Part shown: positions 15,240 through 24,551 of the stretch, in pieces
Numbering within the stretch: the first letter of the stretch is position 1
Layout of the letters: each line of letters opens with the position of its first letter
NCBI RefSeq assembly: GCF_008386585.1
Contig: NZ_VUOB01000038.1
Location: 124,001-188,000, forward strand
Length of the DNA: 64,000 bases
Source: Solihabitans fulvus
GTDB lineage: Bacteria; Actinomycetota; Actinomycetes; Mycobacteriales; Pseudonocardiaceae
Reading direction: 5' to 3'
Made by a program: the position numbers and the translations under genes
The notes under the pieces: generated by a model
Told to the model about the DNA's origin: nothing
The model's database searches: none
Seen by the model: only the letters and a program-made list of their open reading frames with translations

Positions 15240-16550
15240 GTGACCGAATCCCCGAACTGGGCGCTGCGGGCCTGGCGGGCATTCCGCGACTGGCGGCGCG
15301 GCCGGCCGTTCTGGGCAGGCGTCTTCCTGATCATCTCGGGAATCCTGATCCTGTTGCCGCCCTTCATGTCCTTCCGGCTCGGCGACATGATCATCTCGAT
15401 CAGGATGCTCGGCGGTGTCTCCGCGCTGCTGATCGGCGTGCTGATGTTCGTCTGCGCGCTCGGCCTGTGGCTGCGCCCGCAGTTCCGCTTCGCCGCGGGC
15501 GTGGTCGCGGTGCTGCTGTCCCTGGTCGCCCTGGTCACCACCAACCTCGGCGGCTTCCTGGTCGGCTCGCTGATGGGGATCGTCGGCGGCTCGCTCGCCA
15601 CCGCGTGGACCGACCGGCCGAAGGTCCGCCGCAGGGACCGCAGGCCCACCGCGCCGACCGCAGCGCCGCAGGAGACCGCGCTGCTCGTCGAGCCGAGGTC
15701 GCCAGAGGAGGCGGTGGCGCAGGAATCGAGGGAAGTCGAGGCGCACCAACCACACCGGCCGGCCGACACCGCGACCCGGCCGGGATTTCCGGCGCTGTCC
15801 GCGATTGGCGCGCTCGCCGGCCTCCTGGTCTGCGGCCTGATCGCCGTCGCGAACCAGGGTCCGGCCGCGCAGGCGGCCCCGACGCCGGTTTCCTCGGCGT
15901 CGGTTTCCTCGGCGTCGAGCGGCAAGGCCGCCCCGAGTTCGTCGGTTCCCGCGAGCGGGACGACGCCGACCTCGTCGTTATCGGTGGCGCCGAGCGCGGC
16001 GCCCACCGGCCAGGCCCCGGTCTCCGCGACGAGCGGACCGAGCGCGCCAAGCACGCCGGAGACCGGTAGCGCCCCGACGACGCAGCCCTCGCCGCGCGAC
16101 GCGGTCGCGCCGCCGCAGGGCCGCGCCTGGACGCTCAACTCCAGCAAGCTGCTGATGACCTGGCTGACCTGGCGCGGCACGACCGACGTCGAGGTGAACG
16201 GCAAGCAGGTCACGGTGCAGAAGTTCACCGCGTCCCGGCTGGACATCGACAACCTGGTGCAGACGGGTTTCCTGCCGGACGGGCACACGGTGGTCACCAC
16301 GGCGGCCGCCGGCAGCACCTCGACCATCGAGCCTGCGCCCGGCGACACCATCACGCTCTACACGCAGCGCCTCCAGGGCAAGCTGCTCGGGCTGTTCGAC
16401 ACGGTGATCGACAAGGACCACAACCCGCCGTTGATGATCAAGAACGTGCCGATGATCATTCCGGTGTTCTTCACCGACGTCACCGTGATCAACACCGACC
16501 TGACCGCCGGCACCCTGCACATCGTCCGGCCGCGCATCACCGTCAGCTGA
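15240..16550 (+). CDS. DUF6114 membrane protein fused to a C-terminal extracellular domain
   Basis: A 436-aa protein. The N-terminal DUF6114 part (FRDWRRGRPFWAGVFLIISG, then three more membrane segments to about residue 115) matches the partner of DUF6230 proteins. It is followed by a charged linker, another membrane segment (about 180-200), a long Ser/Thr/Pro/Ala linker and a C-terminal beta-type domain (about 295-436: GTTDVEVNGKQVTVQKFTA ... TLHIVRPRITVS). DUF6114 proteins are usually shorter; such beta domains occur as separate small secreted proteins nearby in related genomes, so this looks like a fusion (from memory). GTG 15240 has AAGGA in place. The promoter may have been altered by the MITE-like insert upstream. 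Confidence 0.72.
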   Translation: MTESPNWALRAWRAFRDWRRGRPFWAGVFLIISGILILLPPFMSFRLGDMIISIRMLGGVSALLIGVLMFVCALGLWLRPQFRFAAGVVAVLLSLVALVTTNLGGFLVGSLMGIVGGSLATAWTDRPKVRRRDRRPTAPTAAPQETALLVEPRSPEEAVAQESREVEAHQPHRPADTATRPGFPALSAIGALAGLLVCGLIAVANQGPAAQAAPTPVSSASVSSASSGKAAPSSSVPASGTTPTSSLSVAPSAAPTGQAPVSATSGPSAPSTPETGSAPTTQPSPRDAVAPPQGRAWTLNSSKLLMTWLTWRGTTDVEVNGKQVTVQKFTASRLDIDNLVQTGFLPDGHTVVTTAAAGSTSTIEPAPGDTITLYTQRLQGKLLGLFDTVIDKDHNPPLMIKNVPMIIPVFFTDVTVINTDLTAGTLHIVRPRITVS

Positions 16551-16562
16551 CCGGATCCGGCG

Positions 16563-17258
16563 TCAGTGCATGATGTTCACGGCCCGCGCGACCACCAGCA
16601 CGACCAGTAGCAGCGACACCGCGGACTGCGCCAGCATCAGCAGCTTCGCCCAGTACCGCAACGGCATCACGTCGGTAGGGCTGAACGCGGTGGCGTTGGT
16701 GAACGACAGGTAGAGGTAGTCGACGAAGCCGGGCTCCCAGTCGGTCGGCGCGAACTCCGGGGTCGACATCTGCGGGAACAGGAAGTCCGGGTACTCCTTG
16801 ACGCCCTGCGCGCGGGCGCCGGGGCCACCCCGGTCGAACTCCCAGTACCACATGGCGAACACCACGATGTTGGTCAGATAGATGACCGCGCCGGTGGACA
16901 GCAGCGGGCCGGCCTGGTCGCCGACCGACCCGTTGAGGATGTGCTGCACCAGCACCACGGCCGAGAAACCGTTGCCGATGCTGACCATCGCGACCATGGT
17001 CAGCGCCGCCATCCGGTGCGCCTTGTGGTGCCGCTCCAGCCGGTCCGGGTTGATCAGCAGCAGCGCGACCACCATCAGCGCCGCGGCGCCGGGCACCAGC
17101 CATCTCGGGCCGAGCGTCAGCTTGTCCGGCAGGGCGACCTGGAGCACGACGGTCACCGCGACGGTGATCAGCGCGGGCCATCGGCTCTCCCGCTCGGTGA
17201 CGCGCCGCCAGGCGGGTTCGTCACCGTCCTGCGTCGGCCGGGCGTCTTCCGAAGTCAT
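16563..17258 (-). CDS. DUF1345 family membrane protein
   Basis: A 231-aa membrane protein with five hydrophobic segments and the DUF1345 pattern YLYLSFTNATAFSPTDVMPL followed by ARAVNIMH at the end. The FTNATAFSPTD stretch recalls the pore region of two-TM ion channels, but a transport function is not shown. It is 15 bp downstream of the second metallopeptidase gene and likely in one transcript with it; it converges with the DUF6114 gene, with 12 bp between the stops. Confidence 0.8.
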   Translation of the reverse strand: MTSEDARPTQDGDEPAWRRVTERESRWPALITVAVTVVLQVALPDKLTLGPRWLVPGAAALMVVALLLINPDRLERHHKAHRMAALTMVAMVSIGNGFSAVVLVQHILNGSVGDQAGPLLSTGAVIYLTNIVVFAMWYWEFDRGGPGARAQGVKEYPDFLFPQMSTPEFAPTDWEPGFVDYLYLSFTNATAFSPTDVMPLRYWAKLLMLAQSAVSLLLVVLVVARAVNIMH

Positions 17259-17273
17259 GGGGCAAGACGCTAC

Positions 17274-18647
17274 TCACACACCGCAACTTTTCGCGCCACC
17301 GAGTACGCCGAGCCGGAACACCGCGACCCGTTCGAAACCGGGGTTCACCGCATTGTGGCCCGCCGTGTCCCGTGCCGCGTAGTCGTAGCCGAGCAGCACC
17401 TGCACGGCCTCGTCCAGGTCCCCCGGCGACAGCCCGAACCCCTGGCTCCTGCTCAGCACCGTGCCGGTGTACGCGCCGGCGAGGCAGAGGCCGTCGTGCC
17501 CGGACGTGCCCTGGTCGGTCGGCCGGCCAAGGGCGGCCATGGCGGCGAGCCCGTACCGGCTGGCCATCAGCGTTCCGGTGGCGTAGTCGCCGATCTGGTT
17601 GTGCAGCGTCGACAGCGTTCCGTCGGTCTGCACGTCGATCTCGGTTCCTGCTGAGCAGAACGCGATCGGCCCCTGCTTGTCGCCGCAGCTCGGCGCGCCC
17701 CTGGTGACCTTGGGAGCCGTCCACGGCTTGCCGGCGGCCGTGACGAGGCCGCCGAAGTAGCCAGCGAGGTCGGGGGTGATCAGCTCAAGCATGGTGTCCA
17801 GCGTCAGGTTGCCGCCGGAGGCCTGGTCGTCCCTGCTGGTGAAGCCGTGCTGGGTGAACTGCCGGTTCTGCGCGGTCATCTGCGAGCACAGCTTGCCGCC
17901 CTGCTGGTAGCCGTCCTGGAATGCCGAGACGCGGTCGAAGGCGTTGCCGTGCGCGGCCTGGTCCGACCGCGCCGTGCCGATCGGGTCGCGGAAGGTGACC
18001 AGCGCGCCGAGCGCGGAGTCCAGCGACTCGTGGCCGATCCGCAGGTGCGGCGCGTGCCCGTCGATCGTCCAGCGCAGGAACGCGCCCGCGTAGCAGTCGG
18101 CCATCGCCTCGATGACGATCGTCGGATAGCTCTCCGGTTGTTCGCGCTGCGAGTCGTGGGTGAGCCCGGTGCGGTGCTGCACGGCGTGGCCGAGTTCGTG
18201 CGCGAGCACGATGACCACGGCGGTGTCGCCGAACTTGTTCTGCAACACGGGAAGCAGCGCGGACCGGTCCCAGGCGATGGCGTCGGAGGCTGGACAGTAG
18301 AACGCGTTGCCGGCGACGTCGGCCGCCTTGGTCACGCACGGCACGGGCTTCGCGTCCTGGTCGGTGGTGTCCACGGAGTAGGCGCCGCCGGTCAGGTCCG
18401 TCCACTGACGCCCGAACATGCTCGGGAAGGACTGCCGCCAGAACTCCTGTACGTCCACCACCGCGGTCGCGGCGAGCCGGTCGACGGCGCTGCCGTCGGT
18501 GCCCCGCACGAACGAGGGGTCCACGTCGTTCCCGGCGATCGGGCCAGTGCCGGCCGCCGTCGGACTGCCCGCGACGACGCTGGTGCACGCGCCGCACAGC
18601 ACGGCAAGCGCGAGCAGCAGGGCGACCATGCCGGGTAACCGCATCAT
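17274..18647 (-). CDS. Predicted zinc metallopeptidase lipoprotein (HExxH), copy 2
   Basis: A 457-aa paralogue of the protein at 12621-14087. The lipobox is LCGAC (Cys21). HELGH is at residues 150-154 (VIVLAHELGHAVQ), with the same downstream ADCYAGAFLRW block and the repeated pattern GNAFDRVSAFQDGY. The C-terminal half keeps the paired Cys residues. ATG 18647 is used (a second ATG follows at once). The two copies flank the DUF6230/DUF6114 genes, suggesting an old duplication with insertion or a functional link at the cell surface. Confidence 0.82.
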   Translation of the reverse strand: MMRLPGMVALLLALAVLCGACTSVVAGSPTAAGTGPIAGNDVDPSFVRGTDGSAVDRLAATAVVDVQEFWRQSFPSMFGRQWTDLTGGAYSVDTTDQDAKPVPCVTKAADVAGNAFYCPASDAIAWDRSALLPVLQNKFGDTAVVIVLAHELGHAVQHRTGLTHDSQREQPESYPTIVIEAMADCYAGAFLRWTIDGHAPHLRIGHESLDSALGALVTFRDPIGTARSDQAAHGNAFDRVSAFQDGYQQGGKLCSQMTAQNRQFTQHGFTSRDDQASGGNLTLDTMLELITPDLAGYFGGLVTAAGKPWTAPKVTRGAPSCGDKQGPIAFCSAGTEIDVQTDGTLSTLHNQIGDYATGTLMASRYGLAAMAALGRPTDQGTSGHDGLCLAGAYTGTVLSRSQGFGLSPGDLDEAVQVLLGYDYAARDTAGHNAVNPGFERVAVFRLGVLGGAKSCGV

Positions 18648-18787
18648 CCTATTGTGCAGTGCCGCACTAGATCCTTTCTGACGTGTCCGAAGCACCGGCA
18701 CGCGCGGCCGGACAATCGGCAGAAATCACCTGGCGCGCGGCCGGGATCGTCGGGCCTATCAGGACAGGTCCGGGTCGTCGGGGCCGG

Positions 18788-20974
18788 TCAGGACGCGTCC
18801 GGGGTCAGCCACACCACGCCGGCCGGCGGCAGTTGCAGCACGGCCGACGCGGCCCGCCCGTGCCACGGCTCGGCCACCGCGCGCACCTCGCCGAGATTGC
18901 CGACGCCCGAGCCCCCGTAGCGCTCGGCGTCGGTGTTGAGCACCTCCCGCCACGCGCCCTCGATCGGCAGCCCGACCCGGTAGTCGCGGTGCGGCACGCC
19001 CGCGAAGTTGGCCACGCACGCCAGGACCGAGCCGTCCTCGCCGATCCGCAGGAAGCTCAGCACGTTGCCGGCCGCGTCGTTCGCGTCGATCCAGGAGAAG
19101 CCCTCCGGCACGAAATCCGCCGTGTACAGCGCGGGATGCGCCCGGTACAACGAGTTGAGGTCGCCGACCAGGGCGTGCACCCCGGCGTGCAGCGGCGAGT
19201 CGAGCAGGTGCCAGTCCAGCGACCGGCCCTCCGACCACTCCCGTTCCTGGCCGAACTCGCCGCCCATGAACAGCAGCTGCTTGCCGGGATGCGCCCACAT
19301 GAACGCCAGCAGCGACCGCAGCCCCGCCGCCTTGTTCCAGTCGTCGCCGGGCATCCGCGACCACAGGGATCCCTTGCCGTGCACCACTTCGTCGTGCGAC
19401 AGCGGCAGCACGTAGTTCTCGCTCCACGCGTACAGCAGCGAGAAGGTGACCTCGCCGTGGTGGAACGCGCGGTGCACCGGGTCGTGCTGGAGGTAGTGCA
19501 GCGTGTCGTGCATCCAGCCCATGTTCCACTTGAAGCCGAAGCCGAGCCCGCCGAGGTGCGTCGGCCTGGTGACTCCCGGCCACGCCGTCGACTCCTCCGC
19601 GATCAGCTGCACGCCGGGATGCCGCCGGTACACCGTCGCGTTGAGTTCCTGGAGGAACCGCACCGCGTCGAGGTTCTCCCGGCCGCCGTGCACGTTGGGC
19701 AGCCACTCGCCTTCCTTGCGCGAGTAGTCCAGGTACAGCATCGAGGCCACCGCGTCGACCCGAAGGCCGTCGAGGTGGAACTCCTCGATCCAGTAGAGGG
19801 CGTTGGCCACCAGGAAGTTGCGCACCTCGTTGCGGCCGAAGTCGAACACCAGCGTGCCCCAGTCGGGATGTTCGCCCCGGCGCGGGTCGGCGTGCTCGTA
19901 CAGGGCCGTGCCGTCGAACCTGGCCAACGCCCACTCGTCGCGCGGGAAGTGCGCAGGCACCCAGTCCATCAGCACGCCGATGCCCTGCTGGTGCAGGAGG
20001 TCCACGAACGCGCGGAACTCGTCGGGGCTGCCGAACCGCGAGGTCGGCGCGTAGTAGGAGGTCACCTGGTAGCCCCAGGAACCGCCGAAGGGATGCTCCG
20101 CCACCGGCAGCAGCTCGACGTGCGTGAAGCCGGACTCCGTGACGTAGGCGCCGAGTTCGGTGGCCAGTTCCGCGTAGCCAAGGCCCCGCCGCCACGAGCC
20201 GAGGTGCACCTCGTAGACACTGACCGGCCGGCGCGACCAATCCGCCGCGTCGCGCTCGGCCTCCCAGTCCTGGTCGCCCCACGCGTACTCCGAGGCGGCC
20301 ACCACCGACGCCGTCGCTGGCGGGCGTTCGGTGGCGAACGCCATCGGGTCGGCCTTCTCGTGCCACGACCCGTCCTGGCCGAGGATGCGGAACTTGTACC
20401 GGGAGCCGACCGGGACACCCGGCAGGAACACCTCCCAGATTCCCGAGGAACCCAGTGACCGCAACGGGTTCGCGCGGCCGTCCCAGCCGTCGAAGTCGCC
20501 GCAGACCCGCACGCCCCGCGCCGTCGGCGCCCACACCGCGAAGGACACGCCCTCGACCGGGCCACCCGCCGTGTCGTAGCTGCGGCGGTGCGCGCCGAGC
20601 ACGTCCCACAGCCGCTCGTGCCGGCCCTCGCGGATCAGGTGCAGGTCGAGTTCGCCCAGCGTCGGCAGCCAGCGGTACGGGTCGTCGACCAGCTCGACCC
20701 GGCCCGCGTAGTCGACCTCGAACAGGTACTCGGTGAGCGCCTTCGGCAGCAGCGCGGCGAACAGCCCGTCGGTCAGCCGCTCCAGCTCGTGCCGCTCGTC
20801 GCCGGCCAATACGGCGACCGAGCTGGCGCCGGGCCGCAGGGCCCGCACCACGGCCCCCTCGGGGTGCGGGTGCACACCGAGCACGGAGTGCGGGTCGTGG
20901 TGCGACCCGGCGAGCAGGCGGCGCACGTCGTCCTCGGCGGGTGCGGCCGTCGGATCGGCGGGCTGGTGAGTCAC
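18788..20974 (-). CDS. glgB: 1,4-alpha-glucan branching enzyme GlgB (GH13)
   Basis: A 728-aa branching enzyme that transfers alpha-1,4 segments to alpha-1,6 positions of glycogen or GlgE-made glucan. It has two N-terminal CBM48-type domains, a GH13 barrel with SVYEVHLGSW, the nucleophile in FHLDGLRVDAVASM, acid/base Glu in LIAEESTAWPG and the LSHDEVVHGKGSL motif, and an alpha-amylase C-terminal domain. GTG 20974 overlaps the stop of the maltokinase gene (GTGA) and has AAGGAGAT upstream. It is the last gene of treS-mak-glgB. Length is normal for actinobacterial GlgB. Confidence 0.96.
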   Translation of the reverse strand: MTHQPADPTAAPAEDDVRRLLAGSHHDPHSVLGVHPHPEGAVVRALRPGASSVAVLAGDERHELERLTDGLFAALLPKALTEYLFEVDYAGRVELVDDPYRWLPTLGELDLHLIREGRHERLWDVLGAHRRSYDTAGGPVEGVSFAVWAPTARGVRVCGDFDGWDGRANPLRSLGSSGIWEVFLPGVPVGSRYKFRILGQDGSWHEKADPMAFATERPPATASVVAASEYAWGDQDWEAERDAADWSRRPVSVYEVHLGSWRRGLGYAELATELGAYVTESGFTHVELLPVAEHPFGGSWGYQVTSYYAPTSRFGSPDEFRAFVDLLHQQGIGVLMDWVPAHFPRDEWALARFDGTALYEHADPRRGEHPDWGTLVFDFGRNEVRNFLVANALYWIEEFHLDGLRVDAVASMLYLDYSRKEGEWLPNVHGGRENLDAVRFLQELNATVYRRHPGVQLIAEESTAWPGVTRPTHLGGLGFGFKWNMGWMHDTLHYLQHDPVHRAFHHGEVTFSLLYAWSENYVLPLSHDEVVHGKGSLWSRMPGDDWNKAAGLRSLLAFMWAHPGKQLLFMGGEFGQEREWSEGRSLDWHLLDSPLHAGVHALVGDLNSLYRAHPALYTADFVPEGFSWIDANDAAGNVLSFLRIGEDGSVLACVANFAGVPHRDYRVGLPIEGAWREVLNTDAERYGGSGVGNLGEVRAVAEPWHGRAASAVLQLPPAGVVWLTPDAS

Positions 20975-22353
20975 TGGTGATCTCCTTCGGTGGTGATCCG
21001 CGCGATGGAGGACAGCGGGACAGTCAGCCATTCCGGGCGGTTCGCGTGTTCGTAGGCGACCTCGTAGACCGCCTTGTCCAGTTCGAACGCCCGCAGCAGC
21101 GTGGCGTGCCCGCGCGGGTCGCCGACCGAGCGCGTGGCCACCTCGGCGTAGCCGTCGCAGAAGGCGTCCCGGTTGCGGCGCGACCACTCCATCGCCCGCC
21201 TGGCCAGCTGGTGGTCCTCCGGCTGGCCGACGAGCAGTTGGTGCGCCGCGTAGTCAAAGGATCGCAGCATTCCGGCGACATCGCGCAGCGGCGAGTGCAG
21301 TGCGACGCGGTCCTCGGCGGGCGCGGCCGGCTCGCCCTCGAAGTCGATCAGCAGCCAGCCGGAGACGGTCCGCAGCACCTGGCCGAGATGCAGGTCGCCG
21401 TGCACGTGCTGGACGGTGATCGACTCCTCGGCGTCGACGGCCTTGTCGAACGCGGCCCGCAGCTCCGCCTCGTACGCGCCGAGTTCGGGCACCGAGGTCA
21501 GCACGGCGTCCAGCCTGCGCTGCATGGCCGCGACGACCCCGGCCAGCCGTTCCGGCCCGAGCTGCTCGTGGCCGAGCGCCCGGTCCAGGTCCGAGTGCAC
21601 CGCGCCGACGGCGTGGCCGAGCCGGTGCGCCTCGGCGGCGAAGTCCCCGCCGACCTCGTCGGCGTGCAGGTCGGCCTCGGCCATCAGGTCCCGGACGCTG
21701 GTGGTGGCCATGGCCCAGCCGTCCACCGCGTCGGCGACGAAGGGCTGGAGCATGCCGAGCGTGGTCGGTTGCCCGGCCAGCTCGCCGGTGATCGAACCGA
21801 GCGGCTCGGCGATGTGCTCGCAGCCGACGGCGTGCAGGGCGCGGTGCCGCACCAGGTCCGGGTTGGGACCGGGGGTCAGTCGGCGGAACAGCTTGAGGAT
21901 GTACTGGTGGCCGAACACCAGCGACGTGTTGCTCTGCTCGGAGGTGATCGGCCGCGCCCGCAGCCCGGTCTCCAGTTGGACGCCGGGCTCGGTCTCGAAC
22001 ACGAGCGTGTCGACGCGGCTGTTCCCGGCGATCAGGTCGAGCAGCGGCGCGGTGGCGTCCGAGTCGGCGGACGCCTCGTAGCCGGGCCCGATCCAGCTCG
22101 ACCGTAGGTGGTCGGGCAGCTCGTGGCGGTCGCCGACGAGCAGTTGGTAGGGCTCGCGCCGGTCCTGCTGCTCGACCTCGACCATCACGTGCACGAGCAG
22201 CGGGTCGCCGTCGTGCAGGACCGTGCTGCGCAGCGGGCGCACGGCCAGCACCGGGCGGTCCTTGCCGGCGAACCAGCGCTGGTTCGGCAGCCATCCAGGC
22301 AGCCCAGCCACAAGGCCGCTCACCAGCTCGGATGGTTCGGGCACCTCGCTCAC
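20971..22353 (-). CDS. mak: Maltokinase (Mak/Pep2)
   Basis: A 460-aa kinase making maltose-1-phosphate, the GlgE donor. Kinase-like features are VQHVHGDLHLGQVLRT (catalytic loop) and LLIDFEGEPAAP (metal-binding Asp). The N-terminal cap begins WLPNQRWFAGKDR, typical of Mak. GTG 22353 overlaps the treS stop, and its own stop overlaps the glgB start, so all three are translationally coupled. In some actinobacteria Mak is fused to TreS; here they are separate. A GTG at 22344 is an alternative start. Confidence 0.94.
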   Translation of the reverse strand: MSEVPEPSELVSGLVAGLPGWLPNQRWFAGKDRPVLAVRPLRSTVLHDGDPLLVHVMVEVEQQDRREPYQLLVGDRHELPDHLRSSWIGPGYEASADSDATAPLLDLIAGNSRVDTLVFETEPGVQLETGLRARPITSEQSNTSLVFGHQYILKLFRRLTPGPNPDLVRHRALHAVGCEHIAEPLGSITGELAGQPTTLGMLQPFVADAVDGWAMATTSVRDLMAEADLHADEVGGDFAAEAHRLGHAVGAVHSDLDRALGHEQLGPERLAGVVAAMQRRLDAVLTSVPELGAYEAELRAAFDKAVDAEESITVQHVHGDLHLGQVLRTVSGWLLIDFEGEPAAPAEDRVALHSPLRDVAGMLRSFDYAAHQLLVGQPEDHQLARRAMEWSRRNRDAFCDGYAEVATRSVGDPRGHATLLRAFELDKAVYEVAYEHANRPEWLTVPLSSIARITTEGDHQ

Positions 22354-24158
22354 CTTGCCTCGCCGTCGTCGACCGTCCGCACGATCTGGAACCAGTAGAA
22401 CCCGTGCCCCGGCAACGTGAGCAGGTAGGGCAGCTCGCCGACCGTGGGGAACTGCACGCCGCCGGTCAGCTCGACCGGGGCGCACCCCTGGTGCTCGGAC
22501 AGGTCCAGCTCCACCGGTTGCGGGAACCGGGAGAGGTTGTTCACGCACACCACGATGTCCTCGGTTCCCTCGTCGGAGGCCAGCCGGCGCAGGAAGGCGA
22601 GCACGCTCGGGTTCGACGAGCCCAACTCCGTGAAGCTGCCGAGGCCGAAGGCAGGGTGTTGCTTGCGAACCTCGATCATGCGCCGGGTCCAGCTCAACAG
22701 CGACGAGCTGTTGTTGAGCTGCGCCTCCACGTTGATGGCCTGGTAACCGTAGACCGGGTCGGAAATCGCCGGCAGGTAGATCCGGTTCGGGTCGCACTGG
22801 GAGAAGCCGGCGTTGCGGTCCGGGGTCCACTGCATGGGCGTGCGGACCGCGTCGCGGTCGCCGAGCCAGATGTTGTCGCCCATGCCGATCTCGTCACCGT
22901 AGTAGAGGACGGGGGAGCCCGGCAGGCTGAGCAGCATCGCCGTGAACAGCTCCTGCTGGTTGCGGTCGTTCTCCAGCAGCGGGGCCAGTCGGCGTCTGAT
23001 GCCGATGTTGGCCTTCATTCTCGGGTCCTTGGCGTACTCGGTGTACATGTAGTCGCGCTCGTCGTCGGTGACCATTTCCAGCGTCAGCTCGTCGTGGTTG
23101 CGCAGGAAGATGCCCCACTGGCAGCCGCTGGGGATCTCCGGGGTCTGCGACAGGATCTCCGAGATCGGGAACCGGCTCTCCCTGCGGACGGCCATGAAGA
23201 TCCGTGGCATCAACGGGAAGTGGAACGCCATGTGGCACTCGTCGCCGCCGATCGCGTCGTCGCCGAAGTAGGCGACGACGTCGGCAGGCCACTGGTTGGC
23301 CTCGGCGAGCAGCACGCGACCCGGGTACTCGTCGTCGACGACCTTGCGGCAGCGCTTGAGGAACTCGTGCGTGCGGGGCAGGTTCTCGCAGTTGGTGCCC
23401 TCCTCCTCGAAGAGGTAGGGGACCGCGTCGAGCCGGAAGCCGTCGATGCCGAGGTCGAGCCAGAACCGAAGCACCTCGAGCATGGCCTCCTGGACCTCGG
23501 GGTTCTCGTAGTTCAGGTCGGGCTGGTGGGAGAAGAAGCGGTGCCAGTAGAACTGGCCGCGCACCGGGTCGTAGGTCCAGTTGGAGGTCTCGGTGTCCAC
23601 GAAGATGATGCGGGCGTCGGCGTAGCGCTGGTCGTCGTCGCTCCACACGTAGAAGTCGCCGTAGGGGCCGTCGGGATCCCTGCGGGACTGCTGGAACCAG
23701 GGGTGCGCGTCCGAGGTGTGGTTGAGGACGAGGTCGGTGACGACGCGGATGCCGCGCCGGTGGGCCTCGTCGAGCAGGTAGACGAAGTCCTCCACGCTGC
23801 CGAACTCGGGCAGCACGGCGCGGAAGTCGCTGATGTCGTAGCCGCCGTCGCGCAGCGGAGACGCGTAGAACGGGGGAAGCCACAGACAGTCGATGCCGAG
23901 CCACTCGAGGTAGTCCAGCCGGCTGGCCAGGCCGCGCAGGTCGCCGGTGCCGTCGCCGTCGGCGTCGCTGAACGCGCGGACGAGGGCCTCGTAGAAGACG
24001 GCGTTCTTGAACCAGTTCGGGTCGCGGGGGACGAGGGACGCGGACCGGAAGTCCTCGGCCTGCGGTTCGATGAGGTGGCCGTCCGGCGAGATCCCCTCGC
24101 CGGTGTGCGGCACCCCGTCGAGACCGAGCGCTGCGTCCGGTCGGGGTTCTCCGGGCAT
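22350..24158 (-). CDS. treS: Trehalose synthase TreS (maltose alpha-D-glucosyltransferase)
   Basis: A 602-aa GH13 enzyme that interconverts trehalose and maltose. Motifs: WFKNAVFYEALVRAF, DLVLNHTSDAHPWF, nucleophile in GIDGFRLDAVPYLFEEEGT, acid/base in VLLAEANQWP, and FLRNHDELTLEMV. ATG 24158 is supported by GAGGAG upstream and by the conserved start position in the family. It heads the treS-mak-glgB operon. In the common actinobacterial order glgE lies directly before treS; here 5.3 kb of unrelated genes separate them, so this operon must have its own promoter in 24159-24250. Confidence 0.96.
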   Translation of the reverse strand: MPGEPRPDAALGLDGVPHTGEGISPDGHLIEPQAEDFRSASLVPRDPNWFKNAVFYEALVRAFSDADGDGTGDLRGLASRLDYLEWLGIDCLWLPPFYASPLRDGGYDISDFRAVLPEFGSVEDFVYLLDEAHRRGIRVVTDLVLNHTSDAHPWFQQSRRDPDGPYGDFYVWSDDDQRYADARIIFVDTETSNWTYDPVRGQFYWHRFFSHQPDLNYENPEVQEAMLEVLRFWLDLGIDGFRLDAVPYLFEEEGTNCENLPRTHEFLKRCRKVVDDEYPGRVLLAEANQWPADVVAYFGDDAIGGDECHMAFHFPLMPRIFMAVRRESRFPISEILSQTPEIPSGCQWGIFLRNHDELTLEMVTDDERDYMYTEYAKDPRMKANIGIRRRLAPLLENDRNQQELFTAMLLSLPGSPVLYYGDEIGMGDNIWLGDRDAVRTPMQWTPDRNAGFSQCDPNRIYLPAISDPVYGYQAINVEAQLNNSSSLLSWTRRMIEVRKQHPAFGLGSFTELGSSNPSVLAFLRRLASDEGTEDIVVCVNNLSRFPQPVELDLSEHQGCAPVELTGGVQFPTVGELPYLLTLPGHGFYWFQIVRTVDDGEAR

Positions 24159-24249
24159 GGCAAAACTCCTCACCGTCGACGGACGTCCGCCCCCCTTGCT
24201 TGCCCCCATCCTTGCTTCGGCAAACGGGCCGGGCAGCTTGAGTGCGGCG

Positions 24250-24549
24250 CTAGCCGGCTATCGTGCTGGTCAGGAAGCGGGTCCAGGCGTCGGAAGTGAC
24301 CCACAACGCACCGGCACTGGGGTTCTTCGAATCCCGAACTCCGACGAGATCGGCGACCAAGCGGACCTCGACGCAGTTGTCGTCCGCGCCTCCGCTGTGA
24401 CTGCTCTTGAACCACCCGACCTCGACGCAGTTGTCGGTCGCGCCGCCGCTGTAGCTGCTCTTCGTCCATCGCACCTCGACGCAGTTGTCGGTCGCCGCGC
24501 CGCTGTAGCTGCTCTTCAACCACCCCGTGTCACGAATGTCCTTGCGCAT
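24250..24549 (-). CDS. DUF397 protein with the core motif in triplicate
   Basis: A 99-aa protein. DUF397 proteins (about 60-80 aa) normally have one motif W.KSSYSG....NCVEV near the N-terminus; here it occurs three times in tandem (residues 10-27, 28-45, 46-63), followed by a single standard end VGVRDSKNPSAGALWVTSDAW. DUF397 genes are almost always partnered with XRE-type regulators of the WhiJ kind, and the pair behaves like a regulator with a small modulator in Streptomyces. The ATG is 2 bp after the XRE stop with GAGGAG as ribosome site, so both are cotranscribed. Confidence 0.85.
   Translation of the reverse strand: MRKDIRDTGWLKSSYSGAATDNCVEVRWTKSSYSGGATDNCVEVGWFKSSHSGGADDNCVEVRLVADLVGVRDSKNPSAGALWVTSDAWTRFLTSTIAG
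24361..24522 (-). repeat. Three 54-bp in-frame repeats inside the DUF397 gene
   Basis: Three adjoining 54-bp units encode 18-residue copies of the DUF397 motif. Units 1 and 2 are nearly identical in DNA; unit 3 has diverged (H for Y, D for T). This points to two successive tandem duplications. Confidence 0.8.
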
Positions 24550-24551
24550 GG

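Noticed and set aside
18683..20458. A 591-codon plus-strand frame opposite glgB
   Set aside because: Shadow of glgB; low-complexity His/Arg/Val-rich translation.
24325..24345. GGTTCTTCGAATCCCGA resembles a tRNA T-arm
   Set aside because: It lies in the DUF397 coding region (codons for SKNPSAG) and no cloverleaf can be drawn around it.
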